DNA of 64,000 bases from UMGS1519 sp963621885 (GTDB taxonomy: Bacteria > Actinomycetota > Coriobacteriia > Coriobacteriales > Eggerthellaceae), in NCBI GenBank assembly GCA_963621885.1, contig CAVFFT010000043.1:61811-125810 (forward strand), given 5' to 3'. Position 1 is the stretch's first letter; each line of letters begins with the position of its first letter. A program made the translations under genes and the position numbers. The notes under the pieces were generated by a model, which saw nothing but the letters and a program-made list of their open reading frames with translations, made no database searches and was not told the origin of the DNA. Below, piece after piece: positions 26,014-34,286 of the stretch.

Positions 26014-26976
26014 TTACAGCAGCAGGTCGCGTTCTTCCAGCTCAGCGAGCACGGTGCGCAGCATCAGGTCGGTATCCTCGAGTCCGAGGTGGCGTTCCAC
26101 GTCGTCATCCGCGAGCGTTCCGCGACGACGCGCCCAGTTCTCCAGCGTGGCGGGATGCTGGTCCCACGACATGCGGCGCACTTCAGGGTCGAGCGCGCGG
26201 CACATCTCGCGCGTGTCGATGGGGATGATCTTCCCCGCCTTGCGCGCTTCGGCGTAGCCATTCAGATTGAGCGTGAACCAGGCGTCCTCGAACGCGGCGT
26301 TGTGCGCCATGAAGGGATAGGTGCACAGCAGCGACAGCAGTTCTTTCTGCAGCTCCTCGTTCTGGCGGAATTCCTGTTCGGACGCGATATCGGCCCAGGT
26401 GATATGGTGAATCTCGGTCAGGGGCACGCCACGCTCGGCATACATTTCGGGAAGGCCGCAGTTGACGCTTCCCGCATCATGCGGCTCGGCGCCGTGGGCA
26501 AGGTCCATGATCTCCCAACCCACATTAATGATGCGGCCGCGGTCGGGACTCGTGGAGGTCGTCTCGATGTCGATGCCCAACACGGTTCCACGCAGCGCCT
26601 TGCCCGACCACAGGACGCCACGGTCGACGTTGGGACCCGCGGCCTTCTCGATGGTCTCGACCTTGCGGTGCTGCAGCTTGGCGATGGCGCGATAGCTGTC
26701 CGCATCGGAAAGGTTGCGAGGCAGGTTCTGGCTTCGGCTTTCGCGTGTTCCTTCAGGTGTCATTTCGTCGCAGATGGAACGGTTGCGGTCGGCGAGGTCG
26801 AGGATGAGATCGAAGGAGAACTTCGGCTTTTCTTCGGTCATGAAAGCGTCGATGAGCGTATGGATGGCCTCTTCATTCGTGGCGCGTTCACCGGCAAGCA
26901 CGCCGTCGCCCATTCCGAACAGGAATTCGGGAATGAACATCATGCTGGCGTGTTCGATGGCCTCATCAAGTTTCAT
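26014..26976 (-). CDS. DEDDh-type 3'-5' exonuclease (DnaQ/RNase T-like)
   Basis: A 320-residue protein whose C-terminal two thirds is a DnaQ-like exonuclease. It has the DxE motif at Asp136-Glu138 in GIDIETT, the second acidic motif in FMAHNAAFEDAWF, and the final H-x-D pair in ERHLGLEDTD. Such proteins trim DNA or RNA 3' ends; the substrate is unknown. The N-terminal 120 residues are not recognised. AAGGAGA lies 6 bases before the ATG. It is the third gene in a run with pyrE and a 93-residue unknown. Confidence 0.85.
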   Translation of the reverse strand: MKLDEAIEHASMMFIPEFLFGMGDGVLAGERATNEEAIHTLIDAFMTEEKPKFSFDLILDLADRNRSICDEMTPEGTRESRSQNLPRNLSDADSYRAIAKLQHRKVETIEKAAGPNVDRGVLWSGKALRGTVLGIDIETTSTSPDRGRIINVGWEIMDLAHGAEPHDAGSVNCGLPEMYAERGVPLTEIHHITWADIASEQEFRQNEELQKELLSLLCTYPFMAHNAAFEDAWFTLNLNGYAEARKAGKIIPIDTREMCRALDPEVRRMSWDQHPATLENWARRRGTLADDDVERHLGLEDTDLMLRTVLAELEERDLLL

Positions 26977-27009
26977 GCAGTTCTCCTTATGCTTTGATAT
27001 CGAGCTCTC

Positions 27010-27291
27010 TTAGAGCGTCCCGCGCTCCACCTGCCGGCGCTTGCGCGTCTTCTTCGGCTCGCGAAAATCCAGCCCGGGTTGGACCAGCTCATCGGCGGCT
27101 TCCCCATGTGCGCGCGTGATCTTCGTGATGCGCCAGGCCACCGCCTCATTGCCGAAGAGCTCGAGCATCTTGTAGCGGGCGTCCTGCTCGTTCGCCCGGC
27201 TGTTCAGCGGATGGGCGGATTCGAAGGTGAAACGCCCGCTTTGCGGGTTGGCGTTGTGCGGGCTTTCGTAGTTCGCGTGAAAAGTGCCCAC
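27010..27291 (-). CDS. Small hypothetical protein between pyrE and exonuclease
   Basis: A 93-residue frame from a GTG start (27289-27291) with GGCGAGGGAC just upstream. It is not recognised. It is soluble, with a hydrophilic N-terminus and a basic C-terminus (KKTRKRRQ). It fits tightly in an operon-like run, 9 bases after pyrE and 33 before the exonuclease gene, which supports it being real. Confidence 0.55.
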   Translation of the reverse strand: MGTFHANYESPHNANPQSGRFTFESAHPLNSRANEQDARYKMLELFGNEAVAWRITKITRAHGEAADELVQPGLDFREPKKTRKRRQVERGTL

Positions 27292-27300
27292 GTCCCTCGC

Positions 27301-27981
27301 CTATGCCTTTGCGCCGTACTGCTCGTAATAGGCGTCGATTGCCGCTTTGATCTTGTCGTCGATGACAATGCGGCCACCGCGCTCCTGGTTGTAGAGGTAG
27401 TCGGTGACTTCCTTCATGTCGACAATCGCAGCAGTGGGGATGTCGTACTTCTCGTGAACCTCATCGAGGGCGCACATGCTTCCGCCCTTGCCCACTTCCA
27501 TGCGGTTGAGCGACACCATCAGGCCGCATACCTTGATGTCCGCCTGAGAGGTGATGATGGGGTAGGTCTCCTCGATGGACTTGCCCGAGGTCGTGACGTC
27601 CTCCACGATGACCACGCGGTCGCCGTCGACAAGCGGGCTGCCAAGCAGGATGCCCGTATCGCCGTGGTCCTTGACCTCCTTGCGGTTGCTGCAGTAGCGA
27701 ATCTGCTTTCCATACAGCTCCGAGTAGGCGATGGCGGTAACCACCGACAGGGGAATGCCCTTGTAGGCGGGCCCGAAGAGCACGTCGAAGTCGTCGCCGA
27801 AATTGTCGTGGATTGCCTGGGCGTAGTACTCGCCAAGGCGCTTGAGCTGGCTTCCCGTGACATAGGCGCCGGCATTCATGAAGAAGGGCGACTTCCGGCC
27901 GCTTTTCAGCGTGAATTCGCCAAATTTAAGAACATCGCATTCCACCATGAAGTCGATGAATTCCTGCTTATATGCATCCAT
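27301..27981 (-). CDS. pyrE: Orotate phosphoribosyltransferase
   Basis: PyrE attaches PRPP-derived ribose phosphate to orotate, giving OMP in pyrimidine synthesis. The 226-residue protein has the PRPP-binding signature VVIVEDVTTSGKS. It also has FGPAYKGIPLSVVTA, the FTLKSGRKSPFFMN N-terminal loop and the YCSNRKEVKDHG lid. The frame opens earlier, but the ATG at 27979-27981 has AAAGGAGGATAC just upstream. It heads a minus-strand run with the 93-residue unknown and the exonuclease. Confidence 0.95.
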   Translation of the reverse strand: MDAYKQEFIDFMVECDVLKFGEFTLKSGRKSPFFMNAGAYVTGSQLKRLGEYYAQAIHDNFGDDFDVLFGPAYKGIPLSVVTAIAYSELYGKQIRYCSNRKEVKDHGDTGILLGSPLVDGDRVVIVEDVTTSGKSIEETYPIITSQADIKVCGLMVSLNRMEVGKGGSMCALDEVHEKYDIPTAAIVDMKEVTDYLYNQERGGRIVIDDKIKAAIDAYYEQYGAKA

Positions 27982-28184
27982 GTATCCTCCTTTTGCCGGT
28001 CTGTCGCATTGTGCCATGGCAGTCGTGCCTTGCCAGCGCGATTGAGACAATAGCGCGAAAGCAGCATTTTAGAAAGCGGCATTTGCTTGCTCACGTGGGT
28101 GTCGCGCTTCGTTTGCATGTGCGTCAAAAACGCGCCCGTACACAGGGGCAATATGCGCGCAGGCTCCTTTGCACCCGTATTCCG

Positions 28185-28213
28185 TTGTGGAATATGTGTG
28201 CGTGCGGTATATT
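28185..28213 (+). promoter_or_regulatory. Promoter of the amino-acid ABC transporter operon
   Basis: TTGTGG (28185-28190) and TATATT (28208-28213) are separated by exactly 17 bases, about 60 bases before the binding-protein start codon. Confidence 0.65.
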
Positions 28214-28272
28214 TCAAGCCATCTATCCGCGTCGCTAGGGAGAGTTGCGCGGGATTAACCATGGGAGGGAAG

Positions 28273-29082
28273 ATGAAGAACAAGAAGTTCATGAAGATTA
28301 TGGCGCTTGCCCTGGGTGCGGCGCTTGCCTGCTTTGCCCTTGCGGCATGCGGCAGCTCGAGCTCCTCGAGCGAGGATGCTTCCAGCTCCGCTGCGGCGAG
28401 CGGCGACTACACGCTGGTGAAGGACGGAACCCTGACGGTTGTGACCAGCGCCGACTATCCGCCGTTCGAGTACATGGACGGCGATGAGATCAAGGGCTAC
28501 GACGCCGACCTCATCCGCGAGGTTGCGAAGCGCCTGGGCCTCGAGGCCGACATCAGCCACATGGCATTCGACAGCCTGCTCACGCAGGTGTCCGGCGGTG
28601 CTGCTGACGTGACGATCAGCGCCATTACCGTGACCGACGACCGCCTGAAGGACGTCGACTTCACCAACTCCTACTACGACTCGAACCTGGCTGTCGTGAC
28701 CTTGGCCGATTCCGATATCGCCTCCTCTGACGACCTCGAGGGCAAGACGATTGGCGCGCAGTCCGGCACCTCCGGCGAGGATTGGGTGAAGGAGAACGTG
28801 GGCGATGACAACTACACCCCGTTCCAGGAAATGACCGAGGCGCTCGCAAGCCTGCGTTCCGGCAAGGTTGAGGCGCTCGTGTTCGATCTTCCGTCCGCTG
28901 AGAACTACGTTTCCACAAGCTTCACCGACTGCAAGGTCGTGGAGGCCATTCCGACCGGCGAGCAGTACGCGATTGCCGTGAACAAGGACAACGCTGCCCT
29001 GACCGCCGCCATCAACCAGGCGCTTGCCGATATGGAGGCAGACGGCACGCTGGATACTCTGGAGAAAGAGCTTGCGCAGTAG
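28273..29082 (+). CDS. Polar amino-acid ABC transporter substrate-binding lipoprotein
   Basis: An extracellular solute-binding protein of family 3, anchored as a lipoprotein. The lipobox LAAC puts the modified Cys at residue 26, followed by a Ser-rich linker. The mature part has TSADYPPFEYMDGDEIKGYDA-like sequence, IAKRLGLEADI-type and DVDFTNSYYDSNLAVV elements typical of glutamine/arginine/cystine binders; the ligand cannot be told. GGGAGGGAAG precedes the ATG at 28273. It is followed by its permease and ATPase genes. Confidence 0.93.
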   Translation: MKNKKFMKIMALALGAALACFALAACGSSSSSSEDASSSAAASGDYTLVKDGTLTVVTSADYPPFEYMDGDEIKGYDADLIREVAKRLGLEADISHMAFDSLLTQVSGGAADVTISAITVTDDRLKDVDFTNSYYDSNLAVVTLADSDIASSDDLEGKTIGAQSGTSGEDWVKENVGDDNYTPFQEMTEALASLRSGKVEALVFDLPSAENYVSTSFTDCKVVEAIPTGEQYAIAVNKDNAALTAAINQALADMEADGTLDTLEKELAQ

Positions 29083-29218
29083 TCGCGAAATCTCTCCGGT
29101 TGAATAAGCCGCATGAAAGGGAAGGGTGGTATGCCGCCCTTCCCTTTGCCGTATCCGCGCGGCAGGGCATTTGCAAGGGAATACCTTGCCGTCCGGGCAC
29201 GACGAGAAAAGGGACGAG

Positions 29219-30775
29219 ATGTTGACGAAGACCATCAAAGGACATTTCATACGCGCATTGGCATTGATGCTTGTGCTTTCGCTTGTGCTGTCGGTACAGG
29301 CGCCGCTTGTCGCGGGCGGCCTTTCCACCGATAAATGCACCGCGAAAAGCAACGAGACCAGCAGCAACAATGTGCTGGGCGGCATGAACACGCGCGTTAC
29401 TTGGGAAGCGGTCGCTGGTTCCGAAGACCAGATTTCGCAAATCGAAATCTATCTGCCGGATGGCTCTGCGCTGGGCGATGACCCGAGCGTTCGCGTGACG
29501 TTGCTGGATGGAACCACGCGTCTGGAAGACACGGCGACGGCGATGATAAACACCGGTGGCGCGGCGCCTTCTTACACGATTGCCTTTAACGAGCCTGTTG
29601 GCAATGGCATTCGCGTGCGCGTCGAGATGTATGAGGTGCAGCTGCCGAATGTGGAAGGCGATGTGTCGCTGACGAGCAGCTATACGACAAGCGATGGCAG
29701 CGTGCTGGATATGGGCGCGGCGCCGGCGATTTCCGTGACGTCCGCAAGTCCCGAAAAGCGCCTTTCCGATTGGCTGGGCGAGCAGGACTGGGTCAAGGCA
29801 TGGGATAGCGTGACCTTCTTCAAGCTCTTCCTTGATCCCCAATTGGTCGTGCAATCCATTCCGACGGTGGCAACCGGCTGGCTGCTTTCCCTCATGCTCG
29901 TTCTTATCGGTTTTCCTCTCGCCATTCCCATTGGCTTGGGTGCGGCGTTCATGAAAATCTCGGCGGGTCGCGGGTGCCGCATCCTCCATGGCATTGCGGC
30001 GGTCTATACGGGCGTTATCCGCGGTACGCCGCTGTTCCTGCAAATCTACCTGGCCTTCTTCGGCATGCCGCTCTTGGGTGTGCAGGTCAGCGGCCATGAG
30101 TACATGTGGGCGATTCTCGTTTTGGCCGTGAATTCCGGCGCCTACCTGTGCGAGATATTCCGCGCGGGCATCCAGTCGATTCCGAAGGGACAATTCGAGG
30201 CGGCGCGTTCCCTTGGCATGAACAGCCGTCAGACGATGTTCAGCGTCATCATCCCGCAGACGATTCGCCGCGTCATCCCGACGATGACCAGCGAGTTCAT
30301 CCTTCTTTACAAGGACACCTCGCTGCTGGCGGCCGTGGGTGTTATGGAGCTCATGCTTTACTCGAAGTCCATCGTGGCGGTTACCGGCAACATGACGCCT
30401 TACATCGTGGCGGCATGCTTCTATCTCGTTGTCACGCTGCCGCTTATTAGGGTTGTGACGATTCTCGAGAAGCGCCTGGCGTCCACTGATGGCGGTATGC
30501 AGTCGCGCACCGAGAAGAAGACGAACCGCAAGGCGTCCAAGCAGGCGAAGGCGCTGGTGGAAGAGACGGTGGCGCCGGCAGGCGAGGCGGCAAGCGTAGC
30601 AGGCGAGACGGCGAGTGTTGTGGGCGCGATGTCAGACGGCGCGACGTCGGGTGGCGCGTCGGCGGTCGGTGCGGCAACCCAGCCGGGAGAGACGGGCGCA
30701 GCCCAAGCAGGCGCGTCGCAAGCCGCTGCCAACAAAGAATCAGCGCAGGGCGTTAAGGGAGGCTGCGATGAATGA
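29219..30775 (+). CDS. Amino-acid ABC permease with extracytoplasmic domain and long tail
   Basis: A 518-residue fusion. Residues 10-35 are a signal or first membrane helix. Residues 36-190 are a beta-rich extracytoplasmic domain not normally found in permeases. Residues 215-420 are a HisM/GlnP-like permease with the EAA-loop sequence GQFEAARSLGMNSRQTMFSV. The last 97 residues are an Ala/Gly/Ser/Glu/Thr low-complexity tail. It would form the membrane channel of the importer with the binding protein (28273) and the ATPase (30768), which its 3' end overlaps by 8 bases. AAAAGGGACG precedes the ATG at 29219. Confidence 0.9.
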   Translation: MLTKTIKGHFIRALALMLVLSLVLSVQAPLVAGGLSTDKCTAKSNETSSNNVLGGMNTRVTWEAVAGSEDQISQIEIYLPDGSALGDDPSVRVTLLDGTTRLEDTATAMINTGGAAPSYTIAFNEPVGNGIRVRVEMYEVQLPNVEGDVSLTSSYTTSDGSVLDMGAAPAISVTSASPEKRLSDWLGEQDWVKAWDSVTFFKLFLDPQLVVQSIPTVATGWLLSLMLVLIGFPLAIPIGLGAAFMKISAGRGCRILHGIAAVYTGVIRGTPLFLQIYLAFFGMPLLGVQVSGHEYMWAILVLAVNSGAYLCEIFRAGIQSIPKGQFEAARSLGMNSRQTMFSVIIPQTIRRVIPTMTSEFILLYKDTSLLAAVGVMELMLYSKSIVAVTGNMTPYIVAACFYLVVTLPLIRVVTILEKRLASTDGGMQSRTEKKTNRKASKQAKALVEETVAPAGEAASVAGETASVVGAMSDGATSGGASAVGAATQPGETGAAQAGASQAAANKESAQGVKGGCDE

Positions 30776-31502
30776 GCCTATGGTAAGCATCCAGCATCTC
30801 GGGAAGACCTTTGGTGAAACCCAGGTGCTGCGCGATGTGAACATCGACATTCAAAAAGGCGAGGTCGTCGTGGTGCTCGGCCCTTCGGGCTCGGGCAAAT
30901 CCACGATGCTTCGCTGCGTGAATCTGTTGGAGAAGCCGACGAGCGGCCATATCTATATCGAAGGCCAGGAGATCACGGCGCCGCATACGAACGTGGACAA
31001 GCTGCGCGAGCATGTGGGAATGGTATTCCAGCAGTTCAACCTGTTCCCGCACCTCACGGCCAAGAAGAACGTGATGCTTGCGCAGGTAAAGGTGTTGAAG
31101 CGCAGCAAGCAGGAGGCCGAGCGCATCGCGCTTGAGAAGCTTGAGCGCGTGGGTCTTGCCGACCGTGCCGACTATCTGCCGGCGCAGCTCTCCGGCGGCC
31201 AGCAGCAGCGCGTGGCGATTGCGCGTGCGTTGGCGATGGATCCGCACGTCATGCTTTTCGATGAGGCGACTTCGGCTCTCGACCCGGAGCTGGTGCGTGG
31301 CGTTCTCGATGTCATGCGCGAGCTTGCGGAAGCGGGCATGACGATGCTCGTCGTCACGCACGAAATGGGCTTCGCGCGCGATGTGGCCGACCGCGTCATT
31401 TTCATGGAAGACGGTGTGGTGGTGGAAGAAGGAACGCCGGAAGAGGTGTTCGACCATCCGAAGCACAATCGCACGAAGGACTTCATCGGTCATTTGGGCT
31501 AG
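30768..31502 (+). CDS. Polar amino-acid ABC transporter ATPase (GlnQ-like)
   Basis: The 244-residue ATPase drives the importer. It has the Walker A GPSGSGKS, the Q-loop in VFQQFNLFPHLTA, the signature LSGGQQQRVAIARAL, the Walker B VMLFDEATSALDPEL and the switch His in VVTHEMGFARD. The ATG at 30768 overlaps the permease stop and has AAGGGAGG 5 bases upstream, so the two are translationally coupled. Confidence 0.96.
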   Translation: MNEPMVSIQHLGKTFGETQVLRDVNIDIQKGEVVVVLGPSGSGKSTMLRCVNLLEKPTSGHIYIEGQEITAPHTNVDKLREHVGMVFQQFNLFPHLTAKKNVMLAQVKVLKRSKQEAERIALEKLERVGLADRADYLPAQLSGGQQQRVAIARALAMDPHVMLFDEATSALDPELVRGVLDVMRELAEAGMTMLVVTHEMGFARDVADRVIFMEDGVVVEEGTPEEVFDHPKHNRTKDFIGHLG

Positions 31503-31565
31503 GGGATTGTGGCGGGCGCTGTGCGTCGCACTCTGTCCACGTCCGCGCCGCAACAAGACAACGAA

Positions 31566-31606
31566 AGAGGCAAGCTGCATATAAGCAGCTTGCCTCTTCG
31601 CTTTGA
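31566..31606 (+). terminator. Terminator of the amino-acid transporter operon
   Basis: A perfect 13-bp stem AGAGGCAAGCTGC with GCAGCTTGCCTCT around the loop ATATAA (31566-31597), followed by a weak T-run TCGCTTTG. It lies 64 bases after the ATPase stop. Confidence 0.75.
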
Positions 31607-31800
31607 GACCTTTAGGCGATTCATTCGCTTCAGGGTTTGGCGCTTAACTCCTTACCGCGAATAGGACGCTTGCTTGGCCTCGGGCATCAGGTACGTTCTG
31701 GTGACGCGTACTCTCCAGTGGATGGGCTTGCATTCCGGCTGGTGAGCGGTGGGCTCCTGTGTCAACAGGCTTTGGGCTTTCACCCCGCTCGCTTACGAGG
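31607..31800. other. Structured-looking spacer between ABC operon and hsp20
   Basis: No coding frame is convincing. The region holds several short inverted repeats: GTACG with CGTAC at about 31691-31713, CCTGT with ACAGG at about 31756-31769, and CCCCGC with GAGGGG at about 31784-31803. The last one is placed to act as a weak hsp20 terminator on the minus strand. Confidence 0.4.
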
Positions 31801-31805
31801 GGCGA

Positions 31806-32246
31806 TTAACCTTCGATGGCGATGGTCTTCTTTTCCTCAAGCTCCTTCTTCGGGGCCTTCGGTACCGAGATCTCAAGAACACCATTCTCGAACTTCGCGT
31901 GGATGTCCTCCTCGCACACCTTGTCGCCCACGTAGAACGAACGGGCGCTCGTGCCTTCGAAGCGCTCCTTGCGCAGGTAGTTGCCCTCGGCATCCTTGTC
32001 TTCGGTCTCGCGCTTCGAGGTGGCGGTGACCTTCAGATAGCCATTCTTCAGCTCGGCCGTGACATCTTCCTTCTTCACGCCCGGCAGGTCGATGGAGAGC
32101 TCGTAGGCGGAATCGGTTTCCTTCACGTCGGTCTTCATCAGGCTCGAGGCCCTCGATCCACCCTCATCGAAAAACGCATCAAACGGGCTCATCATGAAGT
32201 CGTCGAAAAAGCTCCTGCGTGGATGCATCAATGTTCCGGTCATCAT
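31806..32246 (-). CDS. Small heat-shock protein, Hsp20 family
   Basis: A holdase chaperone that binds unfolding proteins. The 146-residue protein has an N-terminal arm (MSPFDAFFDEGG), an alpha-crystallin domain (about residues 38-130) with YELSIDLPGVKKEDVTAELK and the A-x-x-x-G-V-L motif FENGVLEISVPK, and a short Lys/Glu tail. AAAGAAAGGAATG precedes the ATG. The promoter at 32336-32364 has no complete HAIR or CIRCE inverted repeat, though an ACTCAA half-site overlaps the -10. Confidence 0.93.
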   Translation of the reverse strand: MMTGTLMHPRRSFFDDFMMSPFDAFFDEGGSRASSLMKTDVKETDSAYELSIDLPGVKKEDVTAELKNGYLKVTATSKRETEDKDAEGNYLRKERFEGTSARSFYVGDKVCEEDIHAKFENGVLEISVPKAPKKELEEKKTIAIEG

Positions 32247-32335
32247 GATCATTCCTTTCTTTTGAGGGGAGTTCCGCGAAAGCCCTGTGCTTCCTTGGAA
32301 CCCCCTTCCTTGCTTTCTTTCTTTTCACAATTTGA

Positions 32336-32364
32336 GTTATAAATCCGCGGCCTAGCAAAGTAAA
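32336..32364 (-). promoter_or_regulatory. hsp20 promoter
   Basis: On the minus strand TTTACT (plus 32359-32364) and TATAAC (plus 32336-32341) are 17 bases apart. A single ACTCAA, half of the actinobacterial HspR HAIR element, overlaps the -10, but the other half is missing. Confidence 0.55.
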
Positions 32365-32503
32365 GCCACGAGTGCTAATCAACATATCTGCTTCACATTC
32401 GGAAGGAAACCTGATAGAGACGCACTTAGATATTACGAAATCTCAGAAAGCTGACTAATGAGGAAAACCGCAGGTCAGAGCGGGCAAGAACGTGCAAGGG
32501 CAC

Positions 32504-32535
32504 AAAAAAGCACCCGAGCGATTGCCCGGGTGCTT
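32504..32535 (-). terminator. Terminator of acyl-CoA dehydrogenase gene
   Basis: Minus-strand stem AAGCACCCGGGC with GCTCGGGTGCTT around a short loop, followed by TTTTTT. Confidence 0.9.
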
Positions 32536-32572
32536 CAAGAAAATCTTTAGAACCGAAAGGAAGTTCTGCAGA

Positions 32573-33733
32573 CTAGTTCTTCTTGTACTTCTTCACGAGC
32601 TGACGGCCGGCGATGTACTCCATGATCTCGGTGGTGCCGCCGCCCATCTCGTTGCCGCGGAGGTCGTTCCAGATGCGGCCGACGCGGATTTCCTTGGTGT
32701 AGCCGATGGCTGCGTAGATGGACATCGCAAGGTCGGCAACCTTGGTGAGCTCACGGCAAGCGTAGCCCTTCAGGAGTGCGGACTCGAGACGGGTGGACTC
32801 GCCGTTGGCGATCATCGAGGTCACGCGATAAAGACGCATGCGGACGTTGTCGAGGATGTTCTCCATCTCGCAGAGGTGGTTCTGGATTGCGGAGAGCTTG
32901 GCGATCGGCTTGCCGAAGCAGATGCGCTCGCTCGCGTAAGCGGCGGCATCGTTCATCGCAGCCTGAGCCAGGCCGAGCGAAGAAGCGACAACGAGCATGC
33001 GCTCGAACTCGAGCTTCTTCATGAGGAGCTTCCAGCCCTCGCCGGGGTTGCCAAGGCGGTCGGCCTCGGTCAGAACGACGTTGTCGAAGAAGCAGTCAAC
33101 GAAGGGGATGGACTGCTGGCCGACCTTGTCGAGATGGCCGATGGTGAAGCCGTCGCAGCCGTTCTTCACGAGCCAGAGGGAGTACTTGTCATTCTCGTAG
33201 GAAGGATCCTCGTCCTTCGCAACGACCATGGTGTACACGGAGAGGCCGCCGAGGGTCACCCAGGTCTTCTGGCCGTTGAGCAGGTAGGTGCCGTCAGCCT
33301 GCTTCTTGGTGACGCAGGTCATGGCGTTGTTGTCGGAACCAGCGGCCGGCTCGGAAATGGCGGAGCAAGCAACGCAGGTGCTCTCGACGTTGTTGATCAC
33401 GTCCATGATCTTCGCCTGCTGCTCCTGGGTGCCGAAGTCGATGACGTCGGTGATGGTGTTGAAGTCAGTTACGAAGGGAAGGCTGACACCGGTGAACTCA
33501 TGGAGCTTTTCAACCAGCAGCACTTCGGTGAGCTTGTCGACCGGCACGCCACCGAGCTCCTCGGGAAGGCCGAGGTACATGAAGCCAGCCTCGCGGTAGG
33601 CCATTGCCTGCTCGATGCTGATGTGGTGGTTGTCGTATGCGGCGCGGCAGGAGTCCTCGTCGAAGTAGCGCTCGGCGTACTCTTTTGCGCTCTCAATAAG
33701 AAGTTCTTGTTCGTCGGTCAGGCTGAAGTCCAT
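32573..33733 (-). CDS. Acyl-CoA dehydrogenase, CaiA-like
   Basis: A 386-residue flavoprotein of the acyl-CoA dehydrogenase family, resembling crotonobetainyl-CoA reductase CaiA (start MDFSLTDEQELLI, then CSAISEPAAGSD and WNDLRG). The last helix reads GGGTTEIMEY, with glycine where MCAD-type enzymes have the catalytic Glu of YEGT, as in CaiA. It probably reduces or oxidises a 2,3-enoyl-type CoA thioester in the cytoplasm; the substrate is unknown. The ATG at 33733 has GGAGGAACGC just upstream. It is divergent from an SDR gene and part of the 32.5-41.2 kb catabolic block. Confidence 0.9.
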   Translation of the reverse strand: MDFSLTDEQELLIESAKEYAERYFDEDSCRAAYDNHHISIEQAMAYREAGFMYLGLPEELGGVPVDKLTEVLLVEKLHEFTGVSLPFVTDFNTITDVIDFGTQEQQAKIMDVINNVESTCVACSAISEPAAGSDNNAMTCVTKKQADGTYLLNGQKTWVTLGGLSVYTMVVAKDEDPSYENDKYSLWLVKNGCDGFTIGHLDKVGQQSIPFVDCFFDNVVLTEADRLGNPGEGWKLLMKKLEFERMLVVASSLGLAQAAMNDAAAYASERICFGKPIAKLSAIQNHLCEMENILDNVRMRLYRVTSMIANGESTRLESALLKGYACRELTKVADLAMSIYAAIGYTKEIRVGRIWNDLRGNEMGGGTTEIMEYIAGRQLVKKYKKN

Positions 33734-33772
33734 GCGTTCCTCCATTCGCGAGACGGCCATGCTGTGGCCCAT

Positions 33773-34286
33773 TTGGTGGACTATCGCTGCGAACTGGGAT
33801 TATCCCCCTACCGTTCGCATGGTCAATGATAGCGACTTCCCAGAAGGCCGGCCAATTTCAGCTTTTTTGCCTTTTTCAAAATTTGATAGAGAAACCTTAT
33901 AGATAGCTTCGGCATTCATTGGAAGGTTTCGCGGAATGAAGAATGGGGTGACTATTCAACCGAGAAAGCGACAATCTCGATTTGCGTCTTCCAACGCACG
34001 TTTCCGCTGGACGAACGTGCGTATTACGTTTGTTTATAGGCATCCGCGAATAGCTCATTATCCTTCAGGGAATCGATGGTGGCGGTACAATCATTGGGCC
34101 GCACGAATCTTGCGAACGGAGCGCGCCGAGCGCGCTAAATTGGATCGTGTGGGCAAAACGGGCTGTGGTTTCGCGTCAAGGGAAACGCGGATGTGAGCAG
34201 GTCACAAGCGCAGTGCTTGCAGAAGTACCGCTTGCAGAAGCGATCGCACCCCGTGCAGGAATAGTGCAATGCATTTGGGAGGAAAC
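33773..34286. other. Divergent regulatory region between acyl-CoA dehydrogenase and SDR genes
   Basis: About 510 bases without a gene. It holds a 9-bp perfect inverted repeat (ACGCACGTT at 33994-34002 and AACGTGCGT at 34014-34022, spacer 11), a TACAAT -10-like box at 34086-34091 in the SDR direction, and a minus-strand TATAAG near 33897. A regulator binding the inverted repeat could control both divergent genes. Confidence 0.5.
33994..34022. promoter_or_regulatory. Candidate operator, 9-bp inverted repeat
   Basis: ACGCACGTT and AACGTGCGT are perfect inverted repeats with an 11-base spacer, in the middle of the divergent region. Confidence 0.5.

Noticed and set aside
27079..28053. Plus-strand frame opposite pyrE
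   Set aside because: Shadow of pyrE; no motif, and pyrE has all catalytic signatures.
32247..32364. HspR HAIR or CIRCE operator upstream of hsp20
   Set aside because: Only one half-site (ACTCAA) is present; the inverted partner is missing.
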